DNA from: Streptomyces sp. FIT100
GTDB taxonomy: Bacteria > Actinomycetota > Actinomycetes > Streptomycetales > Streptomycetaceae
DNA length: 64,000 bases
Reading direction: 5' to 3'
Assembly (NCBI RefSeq): GCF_024584805.1
Contig: NZ_CP075715.1
Coordinates: 3,668,526 to 3,732,525 of the forward strand
A program made the position numbers and the translations under genes. Of this stretch, positions 1 to 8,440 are shown one piece after another; position 1 is the first letter of the stretch, and each line of letters starts with the position of its first letter. A model generated the notes under the pieces. The model saw only the letters and a list, made by a program, of their open reading frames with translations. It was not told the origin of the DNA and did not search any database.

Positions 1-1
1 C

Positions 2-1084
2 GCGTCCGCGGGTGCGCTGAGCATGGGACTCTCCGGGAGCGTCCCGATGGCCGTGGTCTCGGCGGCCCTGCTGGGCGCGGGGACGGCCGTGATGCAGCCG
101 GCGCTCGCAACCCTGATCGTCTGGTGCTCCAGCCCGGCGGGCCGGACTCGGGCGTTCGCGACGCAGTTCTTCCTGCAGAACCTGGGGCTCGGCATCGGCG
201 GTCTCATCGGCGGCCAGATCGTCGACGCGGACCGCCCTGGAAGCTTCACCCTTCTCTTCGCGATCGAGGCGGCGATGTTCGTCGTCCTGGCGGGGATCGC
301 CGCGACCGTGAAGATGCCCGTGTCGCCGTCCATCCAGGATCCGCGGCCCATGGACTCGGAGACCAGGGCCAGGGGTGGGCTGCGTGCACTGCTCGGGCAC
401 CGGGCCATGGTGCAGCTGTGCGTTCTCGGCTTCGTCCTCTTCTTCGCCTGCTACGGGCAGTTCGAGTCCGGGCTCGCGGCGTACGGCACCGAGGCCGCAG
501 GGATCGACCCGGCGACCCTCGGCTTCGCCCTGGCGGCGAACACGGCCGTCATCGTGGTCGCGCAGTTCGTCGTGCTCCGGTTCCTCGAGCGGCGGCGGCG
601 TACGCGCGTGATCGCCGCGGTCGGGCTGATCTGGGCCGTCTCGTGGCTCTTCGCGGGGTACGCGGGTCTGGGACACGGCAGCCAGGCCATGGCGACGGCC
701 GCGTTCATCTCGACGTACGCGCTCTTCGGGCTCGGTGAGGCGATGCTGTCGCCGACGGTGGCTCCGCTCGTCGCCGATCTGGCGCCGGAGGCGATGGTCG
801 GGCAGTACAACTCGGCCTTCGCCCTGGTCAAGCAGCTCGCGCTGGCGGTCGGTCCGGCCGTGGGCGGGCCGATGGGGGCCGCACTGCACGGACCGTACAT
901 CGTGACGTTCGTCCTCTTCTCCCTGGGCATCACCGTGCTGGCCCTGCGCCTGGGCAAGCAGCTCACGCCCGTGCAGGACCTGCCGGTGCTCGCCTCGAAG
1001 TCGCGGATCGTGGCCGGGCGCCGTCCCGACCGGGACAGCCGCGAGACCAGCCGCGACGACAACAAGGCCGGGACCGCGGCCTAG
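2..1084 (+). CDS. MFS transporter, C-terminal part (5' end outside window)
   Basis: The reading frame is open to the left edge, so the N-terminus is missing; the ATG at 23 is only an internal methionine. The visible 360 residues contain about eight hydrophobic helices. They include a glycine-rich helix (LGLGIGGLIGGQ) of the kind found in helix 5 of major facilitator drug exporters, then a charged central loop around residues 110-125. A polar tail (RRPDRDSRETSRDD) ends the protein. The family moves small molecules across the inner membrane using the proton gradient; the substrate cannot be told. The gene converges with the phosphatase gene, and the two stop regions overlap by 4 bases. The family is clear, the substrate unknown. 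Confidence 0.85.
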   Translation, partial: ASAGALSMGLSGSVPMAVVSAALLGAGTAVMQPALATLIVWCSSPAGRTRAFATQFFLQNLGLGIGGLIGGQIVDADRPGSFTLLFAIEAAMFVVLAGIAATVKMPVSPSIQDPRPMDSETRARGGLRALLGHRAMVQLCVLGFVLFFACYGQFESGLAAYGTEAAGIDPATLGFALAANTAVIVVAQFVVLRFLERRRRTRVIAAVGLIWAVSWLFAGYAGLGHGSQAMATAAFISTYALFGLGEAMLSPTVAPLVADLAPEAMVGQYNSAFALVKQLALAVGPAVGGPMGAALHGPYIVTFVLFSLGITVLALRLGKQLTPVQDLPVLASKSRIVAGRRPDRDSRETSRDDNKAGTAA

Positions 1085-2829
1085 TCGGGGAGCGCGAACT
1101 CGCACCACACCGCTTTGCCGCCGCCGGGAGTGCGGCGGCTGCCCCAGGACGAGGCGATCGTCGCGACGATGGAGATGCCGCGGCCCGCCTCGTCCTCCGT
1201 TTCCGCGCGGCGGCGGCGCGGCAGATGGTCGTCCCCGTCCGTCACCTCGATGATCAGGCGGCGGTCGGTGCGGCGGAGCCGCAGACGCATGGGCGGGGTG
1301 CCGTGCTGCAGCGAGTTCGCGACGAGTTCGCTGGCGGCCAGCACCCCCAGGTCGCACAGCTCGCCCGGGAAACGCCAGGACGCCAGGACCCCCGAGGCGA
1401 AGGCACGCGCGCGGGGCGCCGCTTCGATGCCGCCGAGCAGTTCCAGGGCGGCGTTGTGGAAGAGCTCCGCGTCCGTGCCCGTACGGGTGGGGTGCTGGAG
1501 GACCAGGACCGCGACATCGTCGTCATGCTCCGCCGTGACGCCCAGGGAGCGGATCAGACGGTCGCACACCACCTGTGGAGTGCCGGTCGCTCCGGCCAGC
1601 GCGCGCTCCAGGGCGGCGACCCCCTCGTCGATGTCCTCTCCGCGCCGCTCGATGAGACCGTCCGTGTAGAGGACGGCGGTGGAGCCGGGCTGGAGCGGGA
1701 TGGTGCCCGACGTGTGGATCCAGCCGCCGGTGCCGAGCGGAGGTCCTGTGGGCTCCTCGGCGCGGTGGACCGTGCCGTCCGCGTCCCGCACGAGGATGGG
1801 CAGATGGCCCGCCGACGCGTAGACGAGGCGTCCCTCGTTCGGGTCGTGGACCGCGTACACGCAGGTGGCGATCTGGCTGGGGTCGATCTCGGCGGCGAGT
1901 CCGTCGAGGAGCTGGAGCACCTCGTGCGGGGGCAGGTCGAGGCGGGCGTAGGCGCGGACGGCGGTGCGGAGCTGGCCCATGACGGCGGCGGCGCGCACCC
2001 CGCGGCCCATGACGTCGCCGATGACGAGGGCGGTGCGGCCGGCGCCGAGCGTGATGACGTCGTACCAGTCGCCGCCTACCGCGGCGTCCGTGCCGCCCGG
2101 GCGGTAGTCGGCCGCGATGCGGAGGTCGTCCGGCTGTTCGAGCTCCTGTGGGAGGAGCGAGCGCTGGAGCGTGACGGCGGTCTCGCGGTGGCGGCGCTCG
2201 CTGGCGCGCAGCCGCTCGGCGGCCTCGGCGTGGTCGGTGACATCGGCGGCGAAGACGAGGACTCCGGAGCCGGGCACCGAACCGGAGGCGGTGATTCCAG
2301 GGACTTCGGAGGCACCGGGGCCATCGACGGCGTCCTGGACTTCGGGGACATCCGCGGGCAGGCACGTGACCGTGTACGAACCACCGCCCTTGACGCGACG
2401 GGACTTCACCGTGCGGGGCTTTCCGCTGCGCAGCACCTGGTCCATGAGCGGGAGCAGGCCCAGCTCGGTGAACTCGGGGCACGCGTCGGCGGCGCGGACG
2501 CCGATGGGGCGGGGGCCGAAGGCCGCAGCGTAGGCGTCGTTGACGTACGTGATGCGGTGCTCGGGGCCGTGGACGAGGGCGACGAGGGCGGGGAGCCGGC
2601 CGAGCAGCTCCCGTACGGAGAACTGTTCGAGCATGGGCGCGTCGGTGAGGTCCGGCGTGCCGGCGGCACCGCTGACACCTGTGGCGTCGCCGGGACCCGC
2701 GGCGTCGGGCGAGCGCCCCGGCCGCTGGTCGTACTCACCGCGGGCCGCGGGCACGGAGCCGCGGTCGACCCTCGCTGCGGCGCGACGCTGCGTACCGGGG
2801 AGCCGGGCGCTCCAACGCGTGAAGTTCAC
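1081..2829 (-). CDS. PAS - SpoIIE/PP2C phosphatase - HATPase regulator
   Basis: A 582-aa multidomain signalling protein. Residues 65-200 form a PAS-like sensor. Residues 225-445 form a SpoIIE-type PPM phosphatase with the metal-site motifs GGDWYDV (252-258), IGDVMGRG, YTDGL (388-392) and a DDD acidic cluster near 436. Residues 470-580 form an RsbW-like HATPase with ASELVANSLQHG and GRGISIV. Such proteins act in partner-switching, dephosphorylating anti-sigma antagonists and phosphorylating or binding their targets. I place the start at the GTG at 2829 (VNFTRWSARLPG), which has GGAAA five bases upstream; ATG 2634 at residue 66 would cut only the basic N-terminal extension. The upstream region contains a duplicated 31-bp sequence. 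Confidence in the domains is high; the target is unknown. Confidence 0.88.
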   Translation of the reverse strand: MNFTRWSARLPGTQRRAAARVDRGSVPAARGEYDQRPGRSPDAAGPGDATGVSGAAGTPDLTDAPMLEQFSVRELLGRLPALVALVHGPEHRITYVNDAYAAAFGPRPIGVRAADACPEFTELGLLPLMDQVLRSGKPRTVKSRRVKGGGSYTVTCLPADVPEVQDAVDGPGASEVPGITASGSVPGSGVLVFAADVTDHAEAAERLRASERRHRETAVTLQRSLLPQELEQPDDLRIAADYRPGGTDAAVGGDWYDVITLGAGRTALVIGDVMGRGVRAAAVMGQLRTAVRAYARLDLPPHEVLQLLDGLAAEIDPSQIATCVYAVHDPNEGRLVYASAGHLPILVRDADGTVHRAEEPTGPPLGTGGWIHTSGTIPLQPGSTAVLYTDGLIERRGEDIDEGVAALERALAGATGTPQVVCDRLIRSLGVTAEHDDDVAVLVLQHPTRTGTDAELFHNAALELLGGIEAAPRARAFASGVLASWRFPGELCDLGVLAASELVANSLQHGTPPMRLRLRRTDRRLIIEVTDGDDHLPRRRRAETEDEAGRGISIVATIASSWGSRRTPGGGKAVWCEFALPD

Positions 2830-2835
2830 GAATTT

Positions 2836-2955
2836 CCAAGCCTCGTGTGTCGGTCGTGCTGGTCGTCTCGGGTCACTCCGCCGGGGCGGGCCGGGGGTCC
2901 GGGGGTTGCCCCCGGGTGGAGCAGCCAAGCCTCGTGTGTCGGTCGTACTGGTCGT
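2836..2955. repeat. Duplicated 31-bp leader sequence upstream of the SpoIIE gene
   Basis: Two direct copies (2836-2866 and 2925-2955) of a 31-bp sequence beginning CCAAGCCTCGTGTGTCGG differ at one base. The first copy abuts the start region of the phosphatase gene. The second is followed by tandem GGTCGTGGT units. A GC-rich palindrome lies between them. The 278-bp gap 2830-3107 otherwise shows no gene. Confidence 0.8.
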
Positions 2956-3107
2956 GGTGGTCGTGGTGGTCGTCTGGGGCCGCCGGAACGCTCAGGAGCT
3001 CGGATCACCACTCAAGGGACGGGGATCACTCAGTGCATGCGTCGGTCCACCTATCGTCACACGTCCAGTGTGGCCGACCGCACTGACAACCAAGACTGAC
3101 GAGAGTG

Positions 3108-4577
3108 TCAGCCCTCCCCGGGATCCTCCCCCGTCCGTGATTGCCGCCTGCCTTTGGCGCCGTTGGGCGGATCCTCGTGACGGCGTGTGAGGGGCCGGGA
3201 GGGGACCGCGCCCGCGGCGAGTTCGAACTCGGCGCGCGGATGCTCCAGCGAGCCGAGCGAGACGATCTCACGTTTGAAGAGGCCCGACAGCGTCCACTCG
3301 GCCAGGATGCGTGCCTTCCGGTTGAACGTGGGCATGCGGCTGAGGTGATACACCCGGTGCATCAGCCAGGCCGGATAGCCCTTGAGCTTGCGGCCGTAGA
3401 CATGCGCCACGCCCTTGTGCAGGCCGAGCGAGGCGACGGATCCGACGTACGCGTGGGCGTACTCCTTGAGGGGCTGTCCGCGCAGCGAGGCGATGATGTT
3501 CTCGGCCAGCACCTTGGTCTGGCGGACGGCGTGCTGGGCGTTCGGCGCCGTCTCCGCGCCCGGCACCTTCGAGGTGACGTCCGGTACGGCCGCGGCGTCG
3601 CCCGCCGCCCAGGCGTGATCGACCCCCTCCACGGTGAGCCGGGGCGTGCACTTGAGGCGCCCGCGTTCGTTGAGCGGCAGGTCGGTGGAGGCGAGGACGG
3701 GCGCGGGCTTGACGCCGGCGGTCCACACGACCGTGCGGGTGGGCAGGCGAGTGCCGTCACTGAGAACGGCGATCCGGTTCTCGCAGGAGTCGAGGCGGGT
3801 GTCGAGGCGTACGTCAATGTTGCGGCGCCGCAGCTCGCGGACGGCGTACGTGCCCATCTCCTCGCCGACTTCAGGGAGGATGCGGCTGGTCGCCTCGACG
3901 AGGACCCATTTCAGGTCCTCGGGCTTGATGTTGTGGTAGTAGCGCGTGGCATAGCGGGCCATGTCCTCCAGCTCGCCCAGCGCTTCGACCCCCGCGAAGC
4001 CGCCGCCCACGAAGACGAAGGTGAGGGCGGCGTCGCGCAGTGCGGGCTCGCGTGTGGAGGACGCGATGTCCATCTGTTCGAGGACGTGGTTGCGCAGGCC
4101 GATGGCCTCCTCGACGGACTTGAAGCCGATGCCGTACATGGCGAGGCCGGGGACCGGGAGGGTGCGGGAGATCGAGCCGGGCGCAATGACCAGTTCGTCG
4201 TAGCCCAGCTGGACGCCGCCCGCGCCCTCCTCCTCGGTGGCGAGGGTGGCGACGGTCGCGGTCCGCTTGGCGTGGTCGACGGCTCTGACCTCACCGATGA
4301 GGATCCGGCACTTGGCCAGGACCCGGCGGAGCGGGACCACCACGTGGCGGGGTGAGATCGCGCCGGCCGCCGCTTCGGGGAGGAAGGGCTGGTACGTCAT
4401 GTACGGCTCTGGCGTCACGACGGTCATCTCGATCCGGCCGCGGGCCAGCTCGGCCTTGAGCTTCTGCTGGAGACGGAGTGCCGTGTACATCCCCACGTAG
4501 CCGCCGCCGACGATGAGGATGCGCGTGCGCGGCGAGGAGCCGGGGGTCGTGTCCCGGGAGTTTGCAGCCTTCACCAT
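3108..4577 (-). CDS. ndh: Type II NADH dehydrogenase (NAD(P)/FAD-dependent oxidoreductase)
   Basis: A 489-aa single-subunit NADH:quinone oxidoreductase, non-proton-pumping and attached to the membrane face. The FAD-binding dinucleotide fold starts at residue 20 with GGGYVG (24-29). A second fold for NADH has GGGFAG (191-196). The C-terminal flavin signature AWAAGDAAAVPD lies near 322-333. Length is in the family range with a short extra C-terminal tail. The ATG at 4577 is chosen because the FAD motif follows at normal distance; longer in-frame extensions upstream are GC-rich noise. It is divergently transcribed from the atrA-like gene with a 337-bp spacer, the same arrangement I recall for SCO4119/atrA in S. 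coelicolor. Confidence 0.9.
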   Translation of the reverse strand: MVKAANSRDTTPGSSPRTRILIVGGGYVGMYTALRLQQKLKAELARGRIEMTVVTPEPYMTYQPFLPEAAAGAISPRHVVVPLRRVLAKCRILIGEVRAVDHAKRTATVATLATEEEGAGGVQLGYDELVIAPGSISRTLPVPGLAMYGIGFKSVEEAIGLRNHVLEQMDIASSTREPALRDAALTFVFVGGGFAGVEALGELEDMARYATRYYHNIKPEDLKWVLVEATSRILPEVGEEMGTYAVRELRRRNIDVRLDTRLDSCENRIAVLSDGTRLPTRTVVWTAGVKPAPVLASTDLPLNERGRLKCTPRLTVEGVDHAWAAGDAAAVPDVTSKVPGAETAPNAQHAVRQTKVLAENIIASLRGQPLKEYAHAYVGSVASLGLHKGVAHVYGRKLKGYPAWLMHRVYHLSRMPTFNRKARILAEWTLSGLFKREIVSLGSLEHPRAEFELAAGAVPSRPLTRRHEDPPNGAKGRRQSRTGEDPGEG

Positions 4578-4914
4578 CCCATGACGCAACGGTCCCGGGA
4601 GTTTGTCCACAGCCCCGGCAAATTGTGTGACCGGAGGTTCTGGCCGGACATCGCCGGTCCGGTTCCCGGGGTTGGGGAAGGTACGCAGGTCAGGGCGGGC
4701 GCGGGAGGTGGAGGGAGGGGGCCGAATCGGGAACGTTCCGGCCCTTGCTCCGATCGGGGGGCACACCGTGCGGAAGAGCCCCTTCTGAATTGACCTCGAC
4801 TCAACTATGTTCGTACTTCGTCGGGGTGTCGGGTCGGTGACTCGTCTGATTCACCTCGGCTGTCAGGGCGGGGAGTCTCCGGGGGGAGACAACATCATCA
4901 CCGGGGGAACGGTT

Positions 4915-5811
4915 ATGCACACTCAGGAATCGCATTGGCAGTCCGCTGCCGCTTCCGACGGCAACGGCACGCGCGTGGGCAACGGGCGCGCGACGGGGGC
5001 GGTGACCGGATCAGTGACCGGACCGGTCACGGGAGCAGCGGGGACGGCCGGTGCGGGGGCAGGCGCGGCAGGGCGTTCGGCGCCGCTGCGCGTGGATGCC
5101 CAGCGGAATCTGGAGCATGTACTGCGCGCCGCACGCGAGGTGTTCGGCGAGCTGGGGTACGGCGCACCGATGGAGGACGTGGCGCGCCGGGCGCGCGTCG
5201 GTGTCGGCACGGTCTACCGCCGTTTTCCCAGCAAGGACGTCCTGGTGCGACGGATAGCCGAGGAGGAGACCTCCCGGCTCACCGAGCAGGCGCGCACGGC
5301 GCTGGGGCAGGAGGAGGAGCCGTGGTCGGCGCTCTCCCGCTTCCTGCGCACCTCGGTCGCGTCCGGCGCGGGGCGGCTGCTGCCGCCGCAGGTGCTGCGC
5401 GTCGGTGTGGACGGGGACGACCCGACGGTCCTGCCCGAGGCCGTACCGGAGGTCCTCCCCGAAGTCATGGGGGGCGCCGGGCAGGGTGCGGGCAGGGACG
5501 GCCGGGGCGGGGCACGGGTGCCGCAGCAGCGGCAGGGTTTCGGCGGCCAGCCCGGCCTGCGAGTGGTCGGCTCCCGCCCCGAGACGGCCGTGCAGGACGA
5601 CGCGGGGACGGGCGAACTGCTGGAGGTCGTGGGGCAGCTCGTGGAGCGGGCGCGGTCGGCAGGCGAGCTGCGGGCCGATGTCACGGTGGCCGATGTGCTG
5701 CTGGTGATAGCCACGGCGGCACCGTCCCTGCCGGACGCGGCACAGCAGGCCGCGGCCTCGGCACGGCTACTGGACATCCTGCTGGAGGGTCTGCGGTCGC
5801 GGCCGGCGTAG
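4915..5811 (+). CDS. atrA: TetR-family regulator, AtrA type
   Basis: A 298-aa TetR-family protein. A low-complexity Thr/Gly/Ala N-terminal tail (residues 1-55) precedes the TetR DNA-binding domain (60-115). The recognition part reads VGVGTVYRRFPSKDVLVRRI. The C-terminal half is a helical ligand/dimerisation domain interrupted by a Gly/Gln-rich stretch around 190-235. The ATG at 4915 has GGGGGAAC seven bases upstream. AtrA (SCO4118) activates actII-ORF4 and nagE2 in S. coelicolor; the identification rests on position next to ndh, the domain type and the overall neighbourhood from memory. A plain TetR repressor is the alternative. Autoregulation from the shared intergenic region is likely but not shown. 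Confidence 0.72.
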   Translation: MHTQESHWQSAAASDGNGTRVGNGRATGAVTGSVTGPVTGAAGTAGAGAGAAGRSAPLRVDAQRNLEHVLRAAREVFGELGYGAPMEDVARRARVGVGTVYRRFPSKDVLVRRIAEEETSRLTEQARTALGQEEEPWSALSRFLRTSVASGAGRLLPPQVLRVGVDGDDPTVLPEAVPEVLPEVMGGAGQGAGRDGRGGARVPQQRQGFGGQPGLRVVGSRPETAVQDDAGTGELLEVVGQLVERARSAGELRADVTVADVLLVIATAAPSLPDAAQQAAASARLLDILLEGLRSRPA

Positions 5812-6130
5812 CGGCGCGTGTGGGGGCAACGGGTGCCCGAACGGCTGTCCGGACGGCTGCCTGAACGAATCCGGGGCGGCATCCGAGGACGGATGCAGCC
5901 CGGCAGCCGGATACCCGCAGCCGGTGCCGGATGCCGGAGCGGGCGACGGGTGCTCGTACGGCGCAGTCGTACAGTCCGCTAAGCATTCCCCGTTCGGGTG
6001 AATGGTCTCGCGCGGTCCCGGAAGGTCTCCCCGGACGAGTGGTAGCCGGGAGGTGGCGTACTGCCGGTCATCTCTCTGTGGCACTCTTGGCCGGTGTTCG
6101 GGTCACTGCGTGCGTACGGGGGCTTCCTCG
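5812..6130. other. 319-bp intergenic region before the sigma-factor gene
   Basis: No credible gene. It contains several GC-rich imperfect inverted repeats just after the atrA stop (about 5840-5940), possibly a terminator without a T-run, and must hold the sigma-factor promoter. No convincing -35/-10 pair is seen. Confidence 0.5.
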
Positions 6131-8056
6131 ATGAGCGGTAACGGTCGGGACGAACCACTCGGCGGCGCCCCTGGGGCGGAGACCGGCGGGGCGCATCGGC
6201 AGGTTCCGAGCCAGGGCGGGCCGGGTCATGCCATGCGTACGCCCGGGCAGTCCGCCGACGGAGCGTATGCGCGGGATGCCGATGCGAGCGTGCCGCCGCA
6301 GCGCGAGCGCGGCGGCAGGGCGACGGCCGACGATCTGCCGCCGTCGGACGCCGACTTGGTCCAGCGGATGCGGGGCGGCGACAGCACCGCGTACGCGGAG
6401 TTGTTCCGCCGGCACTCGGACGCCGTGCGCCGGTACGCGCGCACGTGCTGCCGCGACGCGCACACGGCGGACGATCTGACCGCCGAGGTCTTCGCCCGCA
6501 CGCTGCAGGCGGTGCGGAGCGGCGCCGGGCCCGAGCACGCCGTGCGCGCCTATCTCCTGACGACCGTGCGCCGCGTCGCCGCTGCCTGGACGAACTCCTC
6601 GAAACGGGAGCAACTGGTCGAGGACTTCGCGGTCTTCGCCGACCAGGCCGCCCGCTCCTCCGAGGTCTCCGACCAGGACACCCTCGACCTCGGCGCCGAC
6701 GTCCGGGCCATGCACGACGCCGAGCAGTCGCTGGCCCTGCAGGCGTTCCGCTCGCTGCCCGAGCGATGGCAGGCGGTGCTCTGGCACACGACCGTCGAGG
6801 AGGAGTCGCCCAGCAAGGTGGCCCCGCTCTTCGGGCTCACCGCCAATGCCACGGCGGTACTGGCCAGCCGGGCCCGCGAGGGCCTCAAGCAGGCTTATCT
6901 CCAGGCCCATGTGAGCACCGCGCTCACCTCTGGTGGCGACTGCGCGCGGTACGCGGACCGGCTCGGGGCGTATGCCCGGGGCGGGCTGCGGATGCGGGCC
7001 GAGCGGGGCCTGCGCAAGCACTTGGAGGAGTGCGTCAAGTGCCGGCTGGCCGCGGGCGAGCTGGAGCAGGTCAACGCGGGCATCCCCGCGCTGCTGCCGA
7101 TCGCCGTCATCGGCTGGTTCGCCGGCGGGTACTCGCTCAAGGCCGCCGGGATCGTGGCAGGCGGCGCCGCGGGAGCGGCGGGAGCGGGTGCCGCCGCCGC
7201 CTCGACGGGGTCCGCCGCGTCCGGGTCGGGCACGGCCGGTTCCGGATCCGGCGGGGCCGCTGCCTCGGAGGGCCTGGGCGCACCGGCGAAGGCAGGGCTC
7301 GCCGCCGCTGCGGCCCTCGCCGCGGCCGCCGGGCTCGCATGGGCGCTCGCCGGCGACCCCGCGTCCGTGCCCGCGAAGCCCGAGGCGAAGCCGCCCGTCT
7401 CGATGCCCGTCGCACCGAAGGCACCCGCCCCGTCCGCAAAGCCGGAGCCTCCGGCGCCGCCCGCGCCCCCGGCCGAGGAGCCTGCGCCGCCGCAGGAGCC
7501 GTCGACCGCCCCGGTCGCGCACCCCGTGGAGCAGCCCGAGCCCCCGGCGGCCGAGCCGACCACGCCGCCGCCGAGTCCGGAGCCGCCCGCGGCCGAGCCG
7601 AAGCCCACTCCGCCGCCCCCGCCGTCCGTCTACCAGGTCAACGAGCTGAAGTTCGGCACCGTCGGCGACCACGCCGAGCCCGAAGTGCGGCTCGCGGAGA
7701 GCAGCTGGATCTGGAAGCGCTGGGGCATGTCGATCGACGGCACCCGCTACGAGCAGGGCGTGTCGGTGCACGGAAGGTCGTCCGTGACGATCGACCTGAA
7801 CCAGCAGTGCACCTCCTACGAGGCGTCGGTCGGCATCGACGATCTGACGCTGGGAACGGGCAGCGTGCGGTTCTCCGTCTACGGGGACGGGGCACGACTG
7901 TGGCAGTCGCCCGTGATGAACGGCGGTGACCCGGCGGTTCCGGTGAGCGTCGGCATCGCGGGGCAGAAGTCGATCCGCCTCGTGGTGGAGCCGCAGAAGC
8001 CGTCCGACACGGTGACGGTCGCGGACTGGGCCCAGTCCCGGATCAACTGCTCCTGA
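6131..8056 (+). CDS. Fused ECF sigma factor - zinc-finger - membrane - NPCBM protein
   Basis: A 641-aa protein joining parts that are usually separate. Sigma region 2 lies at about 85-150 (DDLTAEVFARTLQAV) and sigma region 4 at 200-258. Next is an anti-sigma-type zinc finger, C271 and H297-x3-C301-x2-C304. One or two hydrophobic stretches follow (318-347 and around 400). A long Pro/Glu/Ala spacer (about 425-510) leads to a C-terminal NPCBM/NEW2-like sugar-binding domain (about 511-641, YEQGVSVHGRSS). The inferred topology puts the sigma and zinc-finger parts in the cytoplasm and NPCBM outside, so cell-wall sugar binding could gate sigma activity. Whether the sigma part is released by proteolysis is unknown. 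ATG 6131 is preferred; GTG 6104 is possible. Confidence 0.8.
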   Translation: MSGNGRDEPLGGAPGAETGGAHRQVPSQGGPGHAMRTPGQSADGAYARDADASVPPQRERGGRATADDLPPSDADLVQRMRGGDSTAYAELFRRHSDAVRRYARTCCRDAHTADDLTAEVFARTLQAVRSGAGPEHAVRAYLLTTVRRVAAAWTNSSKREQLVEDFAVFADQAARSSEVSDQDTLDLGADVRAMHDAEQSLALQAFRSLPERWQAVLWHTTVEEESPSKVAPLFGLTANATAVLASRAREGLKQAYLQAHVSTALTSGGDCARYADRLGAYARGGLRMRAERGLRKHLEECVKCRLAAGELEQVNAGIPALLPIAVIGWFAGGYSLKAAGIVAGGAAGAAGAGAAAASTGSAASGSGTAGSGSGGAAASEGLGAPAKAGLAAAAALAAAAGLAWALAGDPASVPAKPEAKPPVSMPVAPKAPAPSAKPEPPAPPAPPAEEPAPPQEPSTAPVAHPVEQPEPPAAEPTTPPPSPEPPAAEPKPTPPPPPSVYQVNELKFGTVGDHAEPEVRLAESSWIWKRWGMSIDGTRYEQGVSVHGRSSVTIDLNQQCTSYEASVGIDDLTLGTGSVRFSVYGDGARLWQSPVMNGGDPAVPVSVGIAGQKSIRLVVEPQKPSDTVTVADWAQSRINCS

Positions 8057-8440
8057 CCGCGGCGCCGGCGCGTTCGGGCCTCGCGCTCCACGGCCTCGGC
8101 CCACAAACCACCGGGGTCGGCCACGGCCGGTGACCTGACCCGGGGGGCGCGGAGGGGTCGGGTTCGGGACACTCAAGCGTGATTTGTGGCACGCGCCGAA
8201 ATCCCGGACGACTACACGCTTCCGAGTGGGCGCGCGACGTACGAGGGTCCGGGGGTTTCCCCCGGAAAAGCACAGCATGCCGTCCCGAACACGAGCCCCG
8301 CAGCGCCACCCGGACGGCAACCACCCGCCACCGGGCAACCCCAACACCCCAGCCCGTCCGGCGCTTGAGGACAAAAACCCCGGCCCAGCCACCGCCACCG
8401 GACAACACCAGCGCCGCCAACCCGCCCCCCGCCGGAGGCG
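8057..8440. other. 384-bp gap between convergent genes with a palindromic repeat
   Basis: No gene is supported. At 8245-8276 there is a palindrome (TCCGGGGG / CCCCCGGA with a 3-base loop) followed by AAAAGCACAGC. The same module occurs near 2896 and 13029. It may act as a terminator for either convergent gene. Confidence 0.55.

Noticed and set aside
4793..4816. TTGACC / TATGTT as the promoter of the atrA-like gene
   Set aside because: The two hexamers are only 10 bases apart, too close for a sigma-70 promoter.
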